Shown: positions 17,592 through 26,138, counted from the stretch's first letter. The stretch: 64,000 nucleotides of DNA from Zobellia barbeyronii (GCF_018603515.1 NZ_JACATN010000004.1:310001-374000); one strand, 5' to 3'. Program-made: numbers and translations. Notes: a model not told the origin generated them from the sequence alone.

Positions 17592-18609
17592 TTAAACTTA
17601 TGCTAAGGTTTACGGTATAACTTTCTGGGGTTTGTACAATACTTAATTCATGTTTATTTGGGTACAATATTTCCAAACGCTTCTTCACATTTTCTAATCC
17701 AATACCACCTACAGCATCTTTCTGAGCAGGCCTCTCAGAAACACTATTGGCCACATAAAAATTAATTTTCTTATCATCAGAATGTACTTTTATCTCTAGG
17801 TAACCATCTGCCACGTGATCTATATTACCATGTTTGAGGGCATTCTCTACATAGGGAATAAATATCATGGGAGCTATCATAGCGCCAGAATTAGAAACTT
17901 GAAAATCTGTCTTAATAGGAAACGGTTTACTACTTTTTAAACGAAATAAATTTAAGTAATTACTAATATACGCAATCTCCTTTTTAATAGGAACCGTAGG
18001 CTGTTCACATTCATACAACACATACCTTAACATATCTGACAAAGTTCCAATACTCTCCTGTGTTTTATTGGAATCAATTACGGATAATGCATAAATATTG
18101 TTTAGAGAATTGAACAGAAAATGTGGATTAATCTGCGATTTTAAGAACTTCAATTCCATCTGAAGATTTTCATTCTTATTCCTGATAGTCTCCTCCTCTT
18201 TCTTTTGAGCGAATAAAAAAGTCTCTACAAAAGTAGCTAGTACATAGGCAATGGATAGTATTAAAAACTGAATCAATATTTGAGGCGGCCCCATTGGTGG
18301 ACCTCCTCTATGTTCGCCCCTCATTGGCGGTGGAATACCGCGTTCTGGCAACCCCATACTTTCTGATATTAAAAAGGAGCAAAGAATAATAAGGGCTACC
18401 GAGACAACCCCGAACAAGAGATACTTTTTCTTGAACAATAGTGTTGGTGCCGTTATATAAATTAGAACAGCAATAACAACAATCTGCATTAAGAACGAAG
18501 GGGCATTTTTATCTAAAAAAATACTGTTTTCATTAAGCAACAGCCAAGCCATTAGCCATACTGCTAGCCATAAGAAAACATGAAAAAGAAAGCGATACGT
18601 TTGTTTCAT
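17578..18609 (-). CDS. LytS-type sensor histidine kinase (system 1)
   Basis: This 343-residue kinase has four predicted N-terminal membrane segments, then a His_kinase domain with phospho-His 163 in NPHFLFNSLNNIYAL and a HATPase region (VENALKHG, GGIGLENVKKRLEILYP). The loop between segments 3 and 4 (about 83-110) is unusually rich in Pro, Gly, Met, Arg and His (PPPMRGEHRGGPPMGPP), a plausible sensory or metal-binding patch. It is coupled to the response regulator by overlap. Confidence 0.94.
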   Translation of the reverse strand: MKQTYRFLFHVFLWLAVWLMAWLLLNENSIFLDKNAPSFLMQIVVIAVLIYITAPTLLFKKKYLLFGVVSVALIILCSFLISESMGLPERGIPPPMRGEHRGGPPMGPPQILIQFLILSIAYVLATFVETFLFAQKKEEETIRNKNENLQMELKFLKSQINPHFLFNSLNNIYALSVIDSNKTQESIGTLSDMLRYVLYECEQPTVPIKKEIAYISNYLNLFRLKSSKPFPIKTDFQVSNSGAMIAPMIFIPYVENALKHGNIDHVADGYLEIKVHSDDKKINFYVANSVSERPAQKDAVGGIGLENVKKRLEILYPNKHELSIVQTPESYTVNLSISLNGAN

Positions 18610-18637
18610 ACTACAAATTAAAGTAATTATTTCTCAG

Positions 18638-18666
18638 CAAAACCCAAAAAAGATCACTCAAAACCC
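18638..18666 (-). promoter_or_regulatory. 21-bp-phased direct repeat at the system 1 kinase promoter
   Basis: CAAAACCC occurs at 18638-18645 and 18659-18666, exactly 21 bp apart, i.e. two helical turns. LytTR proteins are known to bind paired direct repeats of roughly this spacing. On the minus strand the first copy supplies a TTTG -33 box, followed after 17 nt by TTAATTTG (one mismatch to TAnnTTTG) at 18613-18620. I infer an autoregulatory LytTR site. It could also serve the divergent EF-hand gene. Confidence 0.4.
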
Positions 18667-18801
18667 TTTAAATAATGGGCTTTACTGAGCAGAACATGGC
18701 ATTCACTTAAAAGCTCTCGTCACTTACCAATTGGCGTCATACTGTATATAACCTTTGCCCACCTTTGTAATCACAAATAGAAACAATTAAAAATAAATAT
18801 T

Positions 18802-19077
18802 ATGAAAAAGAAGTCATTTTACACAGCAATTGCAACAGTAGCTCTTACCATTATTTCTATCCAAACTACGTCTGCACAAGAAAAGCGAGGACAGGAACCA
18901 CCATCTGCTACAGAATTAATTAAACAGATGGATGCTGATGAAGACGGAAAACTATCTGAGAAAGAAGTAAAGGGGCCAATAAAAAACGATTTTTCAAAAA
19001 TAGATACAGATGAAGATGGGTATCTAACACTTGAGGAATTGAAAAATGCTCCAAAGCCTAAGAGAGGTAAAAAGTAA
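18802..19077 (+). CDS. Exported EF-hand protein, 91 aa
   Basis: A signal peptide (1-25, ending TTSAQ) is followed by two canonical EF-hand loops, DADEDGKLSEKE (44-55) and DTDEDGYLTLEE (68-79), with the acidic positions and central Gly conserved. The tail is basic (PKPKRGKK). It should bind calcium in the periplasm or at the surface. It is divergent from the LytTR kinase, has its own terminator, and is a candidate target of that system. Confidence 0.9.
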   Translation: MKKKSFYTAIATVALTIISIQTTSAQEKRGQEPPSATELIKQMDADEDGKLSEKEVKGPIKNDFSKIDTDEDGYLTLEELKNAPKPKRGKK

Positions 19078-19198
19078 TACGAGAAAAAATCTCAAACAAT
19101 CAATGACCTGTTACGCTATGGAAGGGTTTCCTTAGTTTAAATTATTGAGCGAAAATGAAAAGGAGAAACCAGGTTACCCTTACCATGTTGCCGCTACT

Positions 19199-19225
19199 GG
19201 AAAACAACTTTATAGGTTGTTTTCC
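19199..19225 (+). terminator. Terminator-like hairpin after the EF-hand gene
   Basis: A perfect 10-bp stem, GGAAAACAAC with GTTGTTTTCC, closes a 7-nt loop. Only TT follows, so efficiency is uncertain. It isolates the EF-hand gene from the gene at 19288. Confidence 0.55.
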
Positions 19226-19287
19226 TTAAGCACAGAGATTTTTGAAATTAAATAAAACATGATAGCATTAAAATAAAATTAGACATC

Positions 19288-19917
19288 ATGAAAAAAATAA
19301 TCATTGGCATTTTAATAGGGTTCTACTCGTTATGCGTTAGTGCCCATAGTTCACAAATTTCTACTATGACTTTGGCGCAGGACCAACAAAATAATTGGAC
19401 GCTACACGTAAGCTCCTCTTTTGACGGTTTTAGAGAACAATTGATTCAGAATTTTCCTGAAATTAAAATTGATGAATTATCTGCCGATGAATTTCAAAAA
19501 CTGGTAATAGGCTACACAAAGGATAATATTCTATTGAATGCCAACACTAATTTCATAGGAGAACTTAGAGAAGGCTCCATAAAAATGGAAGATCAAACAG
19601 ACCTGGAATTTAGAGTTACCGGTCTACCCAATGAGATAAACAACTTACGTGTTCAGTTAAAAGGATTTAATGAAACATCGGACCAAATCACTGTTTTTAA
19701 AATTATTGATGCATCGGAATCCTCAAAAAATTTCGAGATTAAAAAAGATAATCAGTTTATGGTTTCCATTGACAAGGTAAATGGAAGATATCAACTAAAT
19801 GGCGATGAATCCAATTTAATAGCACCCTTTATTGCTCTAACATTACTAGTTCTCTTTTCTGTGTTTATCATTTCTAAAATATTTACAAGAGAAGAAGTCG
19901 TACTTAAAGCAGTTTGA
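19288..19917 (+). CDS. Membrane-anchored exported protein (HupE/DUF6702-like ectodomain)
   Basis: This 209-residue protein has a signal peptide ending SAHS, an extracellular domain of about 155 residues, and a C-terminal membrane segment (about 178-200) with a short basic tail. The domain begins with His right after cleavage and has the layout of the DUF6702 / HupE N-terminal domains found next to metal-handling proteins. That relation is by general pattern only. It precedes the YHYH and SCO genes, which may point to copper or another metal. Confidence 0.7.
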   Translation: MKKIIIGILIGFYSLCVSAHSSQISTMTLAQDQQNNWTLHVSSSFDGFREQLIQNFPEIKIDELSADEFQKLVIGYTKDNILLNANTNFIGELREGSIKMEDQTDLEFRVTGLPNEINNLRVQLKGFNETSDQITVFKIIDASESSKNFEIKKDNQFMVSIDKVNGRYQLNGDESNLIAPFIALTLLVLFSVFIISKIFTREEVVLKAV

Positions 19918-20055
19918 TGATTTGCTTTACTGAATCATTCCGCATGTTTGCTGAAAGTTAAGGCTCACTTACTGATTGCTCCATTTTGGTATCTAATTAT
20001 TTACGTAATTCGAGCGATATAAAATACTAATAATCAGTTATCTAAAATAAATAAA

Positions 20056-20826
20056 ATGAACAAAAAAAACCTAAACAAAGCTTTTCCATTTGGGATTGCC
20101 TTAGCTATTATTTCCTTTAATCTTATAGCCTGTAGTACGGATAGCACGGACGATAGTGTTATTGATGAAGACAGCGAAGAAGAAACTGTAACCGAACTGC
20201 ACGCTGCCTATGCTGCTTTTAACAGTGACGCTACCACAATTTATTTAGATGGTTCTGAAGTTGTTATTGAAACCACAGGACTACCTAATCATGAAACTGT
20301 TTATTGGGGCGAAAACAGTGATTTATATAGAGAAGAGCCAGATGTAGCGGTGACACCTAGTATAATGACCAGCAACAATAATGCTACTACAATTAGAGTA
20401 GATGCCACCCCAGACCTTACCGGAAATACTGTAGATACAGATTTTAACACTATTGGTATTGCAGTAAGTGGCTCATCACTATTTAATGATCAAGAAGGAG
20501 CCGGTGCATTAGACCAAGCAGCTGCCAGCTTAGATTGGACCGGTGCCCATATTGGTCCTGGTGTATACCATTACCATTTAGAGCCAATAGCATTTACTAA
20601 CGATGATGATAAACTTGTAGGTATCTTGCTAGACGGAGTTTTTCTTTATGGAAGAAAATGTAACTCAACAGAGGCGTACCCAACAGACCTTGATTCATCA
20701 GGAGGTCATGTTTCAACTACACAATACACAGATGGTGCAGAAGAATACCACTATCATATTATAAACGAAATATATTCTACTACAGGATCATACCTTGCTT
20801 TTGCCGGTCCTTACCAAGGTTATTAA
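20056..20826 (+). CDS. YHYH-domain lipoprotein
   Basis: This 256-residue lipoprotein has lipobox LIAC (Cys26) and an acidic linker. The YHYH domain follows: the tetrapeptide occurs twice, at 171-174 (GPGVYHYHLEP) and 231-234 (EEYHYHIIN), about 60 residues apart. The paired His residues suggest a metal site; the family's role is not established. It is followed after 8 bp by the MORN-repeat gene and then by SCO, so all three are probably one transcript. Confidence 0.9.
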   Translation: MNKKNLNKAFPFGIALAIISFNLIACSTDSTDDSVIDEDSEEETVTELHAAYAAFNSDATTIYLDGSEVVIETTGLPNHETVYWGENSDLYREEPDVAVTPSIMTSNNNATTIRVDATPDLTGNTVDTDFNTIGIAVSGSSLFNDQEGAGALDQAAASLDWTGAHIGPGVYHYHLEPIAFTNDDDKLVGILLDGVFLYGRKCNSTEAYPTDLDSSGGHVSTTQYTDGAEEYHYHIINEIYSTTGSYLAFAGPYQGY

Positions 20827-20834
20827 AAAACATT

Positions 20835-21443
20835 ATGAAATTATTCTACTTTATGTTATTTCTTATGCTCTCTCTTGCCAGTTGCAAAGAGAGCAAGGAA
20901 GTAGAACCAAAGGTTGAAGAAACCATTGTCATCAATAACCTTGAGGTTCTAAAAAAGGATTTGACACTAAATCAAATTGAAGGTAGATGGTACTATAAAA
21001 ATGAGCCGTTTAATGGGTACTCGGTAAAATTTCATGCCAATGGAGCATTGGGTGAACGCTTAGGTTATGTAGACGGAAAAAGGGAAGGAATTTTCAAACA
21101 ATGGTCTAATAACAATGTACAGCGCATTCAATCATATTACAAACACAATCGTTTAGACGGCTTATATAAAACCTGGTGGGAGAACGGTTCGCTTTCAGAA
21201 GAATCTCATTATGTTGATGGTGTTCTACATGGAGTGCAAAAACACTGGTATGATACAGGTGAGATTGCAAAAGAGAGAAATTTAGTAGAGGGCAAAGAGC
21301 AGGGAATGCAAAAAGCCTGGCTCAAAAACGGTAAACTGTATGTAAACTACGAAGCCAAAAACGGTCGTATTTTTGGAATGAGAAGAGCTAATTCATGTTA
21401 TAAATTAAAAGATGAAGTTGTCATCAGGGATAAAAAAATATAG
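20835..21443 (+). CDS. MORN-repeat lipoprotein (YwqK-like)
   Basis: This 202-residue lipoprotein has lipobox LASC (Cys17) and about five MORN-type repeats with the pattern G-x-W-x-x-N-G / Y-x-x-G, such as GIFKQWSNNN, GLYKTWWENG and GVQKHWYDTG. Databases often call these 'toxin-antitoxin YwqK antitoxins', but no toxin partner is present. A structural or binding role at the envelope is more likely. Its last 32 bp overlap the SCO gene in another frame. Confidence 0.88.
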   Translation: MKLFYFMLFLMLSLASCKESKEVEPKVEETIVINNLEVLKKDLTLNQIEGRWYYKNEPFNGYSVKFHANGALGERLGYVDGKREGIFKQWSNNNVQRIQSYYKHNRLDGLYKTWWENGSLSEESHYVDGVLHGVQKHWYDTGEIAKERNLVEGKEQGMQKAWLKNGKLYVNYEAKNGRIFGMRRANSCYKLKDEVVIRDKKI

Positions 21444-22098
21444 TTTTTTACTTTTGCTTTCGGTTTTAATCGGATGTAATCAAACAGTAAAAAAGGAGAA
21501 TCAAGAGAAAGAGGTTTCCAGCAGAGTTGAACACCTGCCTTACTTTGGCGACGAATCTTTTACACCACATTGGTTAGAACCAGGTTCTCAAGAAGAAAAG
21601 GCGTTTCATAAGATTCCGGATTACGAGCTTTTAAATCAATTGGGAGATACCATAACTCCTGAAACTTTTGATGATAAAATCTACGTAACTGATTTCTTTT
21701 TTACCAGCTGCCCTGGCATTTGTCTTAAGATGATGGGTAACATGCAAAAAGTACAAGAGGCTTTTAAGGAAGACCCTAGTGTTTTAATACTTTCACATTC
21801 TGTGACACCTACAATAGATTCTATTCCCGTACTAAAAACCTATGCCGATAAAAATGGAATTATCGCTAACAAATGGCACTTGGTAACAGGTGATAAGCAG
21901 GAAATATATAATCTAGGACGAAACCAATATTTTGTTGAAAACGATTTAGGTGTTCCAAAAGACATAAACGATTTCTTGCACACAGAGAACTTCTTACTGA
22001 TTGATAAAAATAAACACATAAGAGGTATATACAACGGTTTAAACCGTTCTTCAGTTGCCCAATTGATTACTGACATTAAGGCCTTAAAAAAGGAATAA
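21412..22098 (+). CDS. SCO1/SenC-family copper/thioredoxin-fold lipoprotein
   Basis: This 228-residue protein has lipobox LIGC (Cys22) and a thioredoxin-like SCO domain. The copper motif CPGIC (Cys100, Cys104) and the distal His190 (FLHTENF) are present, which together form the Cu site known in SCO proteins. These deliver copper to cytochrome oxidase or act as thiol-disulfide reductases in the periplasm. It starts inside the MORN gene (32-bp overlap), so the two are tightly coupled. Confidence 0.92.
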   Translation: MKLSSGIKKYSFLLLLSVLIGCNQTVKKENQEKEVSSRVEHLPYFGDESFTPHWLEPGSQEEKAFHKIPDYELLNQLGDTITPETFDDKIYVTDFFFTSCPGICLKMMGNMQKVQEAFKEDPSVLILSHSVTPTIDSIPVLKTYADKNGIIANKWHLVTGDKQEIYNLGRNQYFVENDLGVPKDINDFLHTENFLLIDKNKHIRGIYNGLNRSSVAQLITDIKALKKE

Positions 22099-22104
22099 CT
22101 ACTC

Positions 22105-22860
22105 ATGACAGTATTTAGAAAAATCCGTAAAAAATTACTGGATTCAGGAAAATTAAAAAGTTATTTGGCTTATGCCTTTGGCGAAATTCTTCTCATTGCC
22201 ATAGGTATATTAATTGCCTGGAAAATAAATGACTTGAACGAGATTCGTAAAAACAGAATCGTAGAGCTTAAAATATACGAGAGCTTATATGATGAACTTA
22301 ATACAAATCTAAAAATTCTAAACACCTCAATAGACCGCTACTCAGAATCTTCAAAAAGGTTGGAAGGTACCATGAACTATATTGGGCTTCCTCCCGAAGA
22401 AATTACAGAAGGAGCAAAAGATACTATTGTACATATTAACTACTCTGAAATTAACCTTTTGGAAGGCGCTCTAAACTCTGTAATCAGTACCACCAAGTTT
22501 GAACTTATTGAAAGTGACTCCCTAAAGAGCTTAATCACCAATTACCCTGCAGAAATACAGAAACTAAAATCTATAGACTCCAAAATTAAAGAGATTGTTT
22601 TAGACAGATTGCAACCCTCATTGGAGAAGCACTTAGCGTTGAAGGATATACTATCCAAAGACAATCCTAAATACATGAGGATACAAGAATTTGGAGAACA
22701 ATCTAATTATAATGATTTATTACATAGTAAAGACTATCAAAACAGTTTGGTGGACCGTTTTCTACAAACAGAAAATTTACTTACCAGCGCTAAAAAGTTA
22801 AGAAATAGAACGCAAGTAATGTCTTTAAAATTAAGAAAGGAATTAGGCTATTCACTTTAG
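22105..22860 (+). CDS. DUF6090-type membrane protein
   Basis: This 251-residue protein has a basic N-terminus, one membrane segment (about 24-40, GEILLIAIGILIAWKIND) and a long alpha-helical, probably coiled-coil, periplasmic region. The N-terminal pattern LAYAFGEILLIAIGILIAWKIN is typical of DUF6090 proteins, which are common in Flavobacteriia and lack a known function (quoted stretch at about residues 19-40, shortened). It starts 6 bp after the SCO stop and closes the plus-strand cluster. Confidence 0.82.
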   Translation: MTVFRKIRKKLLDSGKLKSYLAYAFGEILLIAIGILIAWKINDLNEIRKNRIVELKIYESLYDELNTNLKILNTSIDRYSESSKRLEGTMNYIGLPPEEITEGAKDTIVHINYSEINLLEGALNSVISTTKFELIESDSLKSLITNYPAEIQKLKSIDSKIKEIVLDRLQPSLEKHLALKDILSKDNPKYMRIQEFGEQSNYNDLLHSKDYQNSLVDRFLQTENLLTSAKKLRNRTQVMSLKLRKELGYSL

Positions 22861-22871
22861 CCCCTAGAGTT

Positions 22872-22889
22872 TCAATTCTTTAGAATTGA
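22872..22889. terminator. Weak hairpin between convergent genes
   Basis: TCAATTCT and AGAATTGA pair around a 2-nt loop between the DUF6090 gene and the convergent response regulator. No clear T-run follows on either strand. Confidence 0.35.
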
Positions 22890-22932
22890 TAACAACACAG
22901 CTCTTTTAAGTTTAAGCTAAAAAGACCTTTTA

Positions 22933-23661
22933 CTAAAGTCCCAACATAGAGAAAAACTGTGTCTTATGGCTTTCGCCTATAGGTATACGAATATCATCAA
23001 TTACAATTCTGTTCCGCTGTATAGTTTTTATAAAATCTACGTTTACAACAAAAGATTTATGAACTCTAACAAATTGATTTTGAGGAAGTTTTTCTAATAT
23101 ATCCTTAAAACTAAGAAGCGTTAAAATTGCTTTATTACTCCCTACCACATGAATCTTTAAATAATCCTTTAGCCCTTGTACGTACTGTATATCGTCTAAA
23201 TTAATTTTCACACTTTCATGTTCTGATTTCACAAAAATAAATTTCTGACTTTCATTGGCATCGCCATTTGACGGAAACACATTGGCAGCTGTTGCTGGCA
23301 AATCTTTACGCGTCAAAATCTCTTTTGCCCTTAAAACAGCTTTAATAAAACGTTGGTACGGAATTGGTTTCACCAAGTAGTCTACCGCATTAAGTTCAAA
23401 ACCTTCCACAGCATATTGAGAATAGGCAGTAGTAAAAATAAAAAGTGGTCTATTATTTAACGCGCTAATAAAATCCAATCCGTTAATTTGGGGCATTTCA
23501 ATATCACAAAAAATAAGATCTACCTTCTTTTCGTTTATCGTTGCAATAGCCTCTAAGGGATTTGTAAAGGTACCTATGACCTCAATAAAACCTATTTTCT
23601 TACAGTAGTCTACCAATATCTCAATAGCCAACGGTTCATCATCAATGAGTATGCAGTTCAT
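22933..23661 (-). CDS. LytTR response regulator (system 2)
   Basis: This 242-residue receiver plus LytTR regulator has IDDEP, phospho-acceptor Asp in LIFCDIEMPQING, and C-terminal LytTR motifs (IQYVQGLKDYLKIHV, QFVRVHKSFVVN). It is paralogous to system 1: both share the receiver ending FELNA-x-DYL-x-KPI. It begins 3 bp after the kinase stop and is the last gene of the Kelch-DUF4907-kinase-regulator series. Confidence 0.95.
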   Translation of the reverse strand: MNCILIDDEPLAIEILVDYCKKIGFIEVIGTFTNPLEAIATINEKKVDLIFCDIEMPQINGLDFISALNNRPLFIFTTAYSQYAVEGFELNAVDYLVKPIPYQRFIKAVLRAKEILTRKDLPATAANVFPSNGDANESQKFIFVKSEHESVKINLDDIQYVQGLKDYLKIHVVGSNKAILTLLSFKDILEKLPQNQFVRVHKSFVVNVDFIKTIQRNRIVIDDIRIPIGESHKTQFFSMLGL

Positions 23662-23664
23662 ATT

Positions 23665-24702
23665 TTATAGGTTTAAAATTAAATTAACTTCATAAGTATC
23701 TCCATCATCCTTTATATCCAATTCATGGGAATTGGGATATAAAAAGTTCAACCTATTCTTTACGTTCTGAAGACCAACCCCACTACTCTCTGATTTTGCC
23801 TGGTGCTTTCCTATTTTATTAACAACGTATAGATGTATAGACTTCTCTTTGATCAAAAGGTTTATTTTAACACTGGTCTTTCCATCATAGTCCGTGCCGT
23901 ATTTAAAAGCGTTTTCTATGAATGAAATAAATAGCAGTGCCGGTATTATCTTTCCTGTATCATCACCAGAAATTTTCAAATACACATTTTCACTATTTGC
24001 CAATCGTAACCTTTGCAAGGCTACATAACTTTTAATATACTCTATTTCTTTGTTTAACGGTACAAGGTCTTTATCTGCCTCATATATCATATAACGCATT
24101 AATTCCGATAAGTTTATAATTGCCTCAGATGTATCCGGAGACTTTTTGACCGATAAAGAGTAAATGGTATTAAGCGAGTTAAAAAGAAAATGAGGGTTTA
24201 ACTGCGTTTTTAGGAATTGTAATTCCGATTGCACCTTTTCTTTTTCTACAGATCTCCGAAGGTCCTCGTTCTTTTGTAACTCATTATAAACGCGGAGCAT
24301 TATGGCAAAAATATAAGGTATCCCAAAAGTTACAAATGGCATTAACGAAAACCGAATAGGCATCCTAGACCCCCTTCGTTCTTTCATATATTCTGTAATG
24401 GGGCCAAAGTCTTTTGGTCCTTCAAAAGGAAATAGATTATGAGCTCCGTAACCCACAGCTAATATTAAGACTATTGAAATACCAATGTAGGTTTTCATTT
24501 TATCCTTCAGCAGGAAGTTCGGAACCAGGTAGTAATAATTGAAGTAAAATAATACCGCTGCCATTACCAATTTAATACCAATATGAGGTGGTATGGATCT
24601 TGACTCAAGCAAAAACGGATAAATTAAAACGCCAAAAAGTGCACACCACAAGAAGGCATGTACAAACCATTGTGGCAAGTATTTTTTTTTGGAGGCGTTC
24701 AT
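23665..24702 (-). CDS. LytS-type sensor histidine kinase (system 2)
   Basis: This 345-residue kinase has four N-terminal membrane segments, phospho-His 171 in NPHFLFNSLNTIYSL, and an ATPase region with IENAFKYG and SGVGLQNVKNRLNFLYP. Architecture and motifs match system 1. The loop before the fourth segment lacks system 1's Pro/Met/His-rich patch and is instead charged (EYMKERRGSR), so the input signal probably differs. It starts 4 bp after the DUF4907 stop. Confidence 0.94.
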   Translation of the reverse strand: MNASKKKYLPQWFVHAFLWCALFGVLIYPFLLESRSIPPHIGIKLVMAAVLFYFNYYYLVPNFLLKDKMKTYIGISIVLILAVGYGAHNLFPFEGPKDFGPITEYMKERRGSRMPIRFSLMPFVTFGIPYIFAIMLRVYNELQKNEDLRRSVEKEKVQSELQFLKTQLNPHFLFNSLNTIYSLSVKKSPDTSEAIINLSELMRYMIYEADKDLVPLNKEIEYIKSYVALQRLRLANSENVYLKISGDDTGKIIPALLFISFIENAFKYGTDYDGKTSVKINLLIKEKSIHLYVVNKIGKHQAKSESSGVGLQNVKNRLNFLYPNSHELDIKDDGDTYEVNLILNL

Positions 24703-24706
24703 TTTA

Positions 24707-25039
24707 TTAATCTAAAATAGATATTTGTAAATCCTTAAGTTCAGAAATAGAGATGTAGGGGTCTTCTCCTTTTTCTATCTTTCTCAGGACCATATTTCCA
24801 ACCAGCATAGCCTCTTTTTCTGATTCAAAAGATTTCTTTCCTTGAATTGCAGGTATAAAATCTTGTTTTACCAATACCTTGTCATCATATAAAATTTTAT
24901 ACCCATATCCTTCATTCACCTGTAAAACCTCTGTATGAAGTCCTGTGGTATCTTGTTTTACTTCATTATATCTAAATGCAATATAAACAAGAGCAACGAG
25001 CAAAGCCGATAAGAAAAAATATGTTTTTTTTGTTTTCAT
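24707..25039 (-). CDS. DUF4907-type small exported protein, 110 aa
   Basis: An N-terminal hydrophobic segment (YFFLSALLVALVYIAF) is followed by a domain with the pattern GYGYKILYDDKVLVKQDFIPA and an acidic C-terminus, matching what I know as DUF4907 (family of unknown role; stretch at about residues 48-68, shortened here to its key part YGYKILYD). The ATG at 25039 is preferred because the upstream TTG at 25096 would place a terminator hairpin inside the gene. It precedes the kinase by 4 bp. Confidence 0.8.
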   Translation of the reverse strand: MKTKKTYFFLSALLVALVYIAFRYNEVKQDTTGLHTEVLQVNEGYGYKILYDDKVLVKQDFIPAIQGKKSFESEKEAMLVGNMVLRKIEKGEDPYISISELKDLQISILD

Positions 25040-25057
25040 ATGTACCCAATTAAAAAA

Positions 25058-25084
25058 TGGGGCAGCCCTCAAAGTACTGCCCCA
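25058..25084 (-). terminator. Intra-operon terminator after the Kelch gene
   Basis: An 8-bp GC-rich stem, TGGGGCAG with CTGCCCCA, closes an 11-nt loop and is followed on the minus strand by six T residues. It lies between the Kelch stop and the DUF4907 start, so Kelch mRNA should exceed that of the signalling genes unless they have another promoter. Confidence 0.8.
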
Positions 25085-25104
25085 TAACTCACTCAAATAA
25101 TCAA

Positions 25105-26103
25105 CTAGTCTTCATCATCATACTCATCAAAAGGTAAAAATTCGTATAGGTCATCTAAATAAAGACTTCCCGTTTTCCCCAAGCCCACAACAGCTTTAGT
25201 TCCGTTAGAGAAGGCCACCCCGTCTTGTCTTGTAGTACCTTCAAAACTTGTTTTTAATTCCCAATCATCTGTGCTTGGATCGTACTGCCAAACAGTACCT
25301 AACGTGCCACTAGATACTCCGGTAGCTATATAACCATACCCATTTAGAGTAAAGCCAACCGCATTACTTCTTGTAATGGAATAATCATCTTCTTCATCTA
25401 GGTCTAGTTTTTTGGTCCAAGTTTCGGTAGCTGCATCAAATGCCCAGAAATCATCAATATAAATTCCGTTAGATACTCCCGTTCCTAAATAAACTTTATC
25501 TCCAATCGTGAAAGTTGTAGCTGCTCTTCTTTTATCACCGCCAAAACCAACTAGTTCGGACCATGAGTCCGTAGCTGGGTTGTACTTCCAAAAATCTTTA
25601 CGATCATTCTCGCCATCATAACCCGTTCCAAAATAACCAAGTCCGTTCATACCAAATGCAACAGCACTACGTCTTCCCGTTGTTGGTAAAGCAGCAATTT
25701 CTTGCCATGAGTTGGAACCTGCATTATAAGCATAAAAATCGGCCAGCTCATCTAATCCATCATATCCTGAACCGATGTAACCCGTTCCGTCAATTTCGAA
25801 ACCCACGGCTGCATTTCTAGCGCTTCCTATAAAGTCAGCTTTTTGAGACCAAAAATCTCCATCCATGTCATAAGACCAAAAAGAAGTAAGGTAATCATCA
25901 CCGTCATAACCCACTCCCGTATACCCTGTATTACCAATAGTAAAGCTTGCTGTTCCACTACGCGGACTACCATCAAAAACGGACCTATCTACCCAGTTCC
26001 CTAGGTAATCATCGTCATCATCATCGTTTGAACAACTTACCAGGGAACAGATTACTGTGCTGAAAATTGTTATCGTTCCTATATAGTACTTGAATCCTTT
26101 CAT
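25105..26103 (-). CDS. Kelch-repeat lipoprotein
   Basis: This 332-residue lipoprotein has lipobox LVSC (Cys24) and an Asp-rich linker (DDDDDD), followed by six Kelch-type blades marked by GYTGVGYDG, GYIGSGYDG, GYFGTGYDG and related strands, each with a downstream W-x-x-x motif. It should form a six-bladed propeller on the outer face. It heads the minus-strand series leading to LytTR system 2 and is divergent from the DUF4270 lipoprotein, so it may be a partner or input component. Confidence 0.9.
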   Translation of the reverse strand: MKGFKYYIGTITIFSTVICSLVSCSNDDDDDDYLGNWVDRSVFDGSPRSGTASFTIGNTGYTGVGYDGDDYLTSFWSYDMDGDFWSQKADFIGSARNAAVGFEIDGTGYIGSGYDGLDELADFYAYNAGSNSWQEIAALPTTGRRSAVAFGMNGLGYFGTGYDGENDRKDFWKYNPATDSWSELVGFGGDKRRAATTFTIGDKVYLGTGVSNGIYIDDFWAFDAATETWTKKLDLDEEDDYSITRSNAVGFTLNGYGYIATGVSSGTLGTVWQYDPSTDDWELKTSFEGTTRQDGVAFSNGTKAVVGLGKTGSLYLDDLYEFLPFDEYDDED

Positions 26104-26138
26104 GTGCTTTTCTATTTTGTTAGCCGGTTAATTTTTAC

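Noticed and set aside
20835-21443. Toxin-antitoxin assignment for the MORN-repeat gene
   Set aside because: The 'YwqK antitoxin' name is a database habit; there is a lipoprotein signal and no toxin partner.
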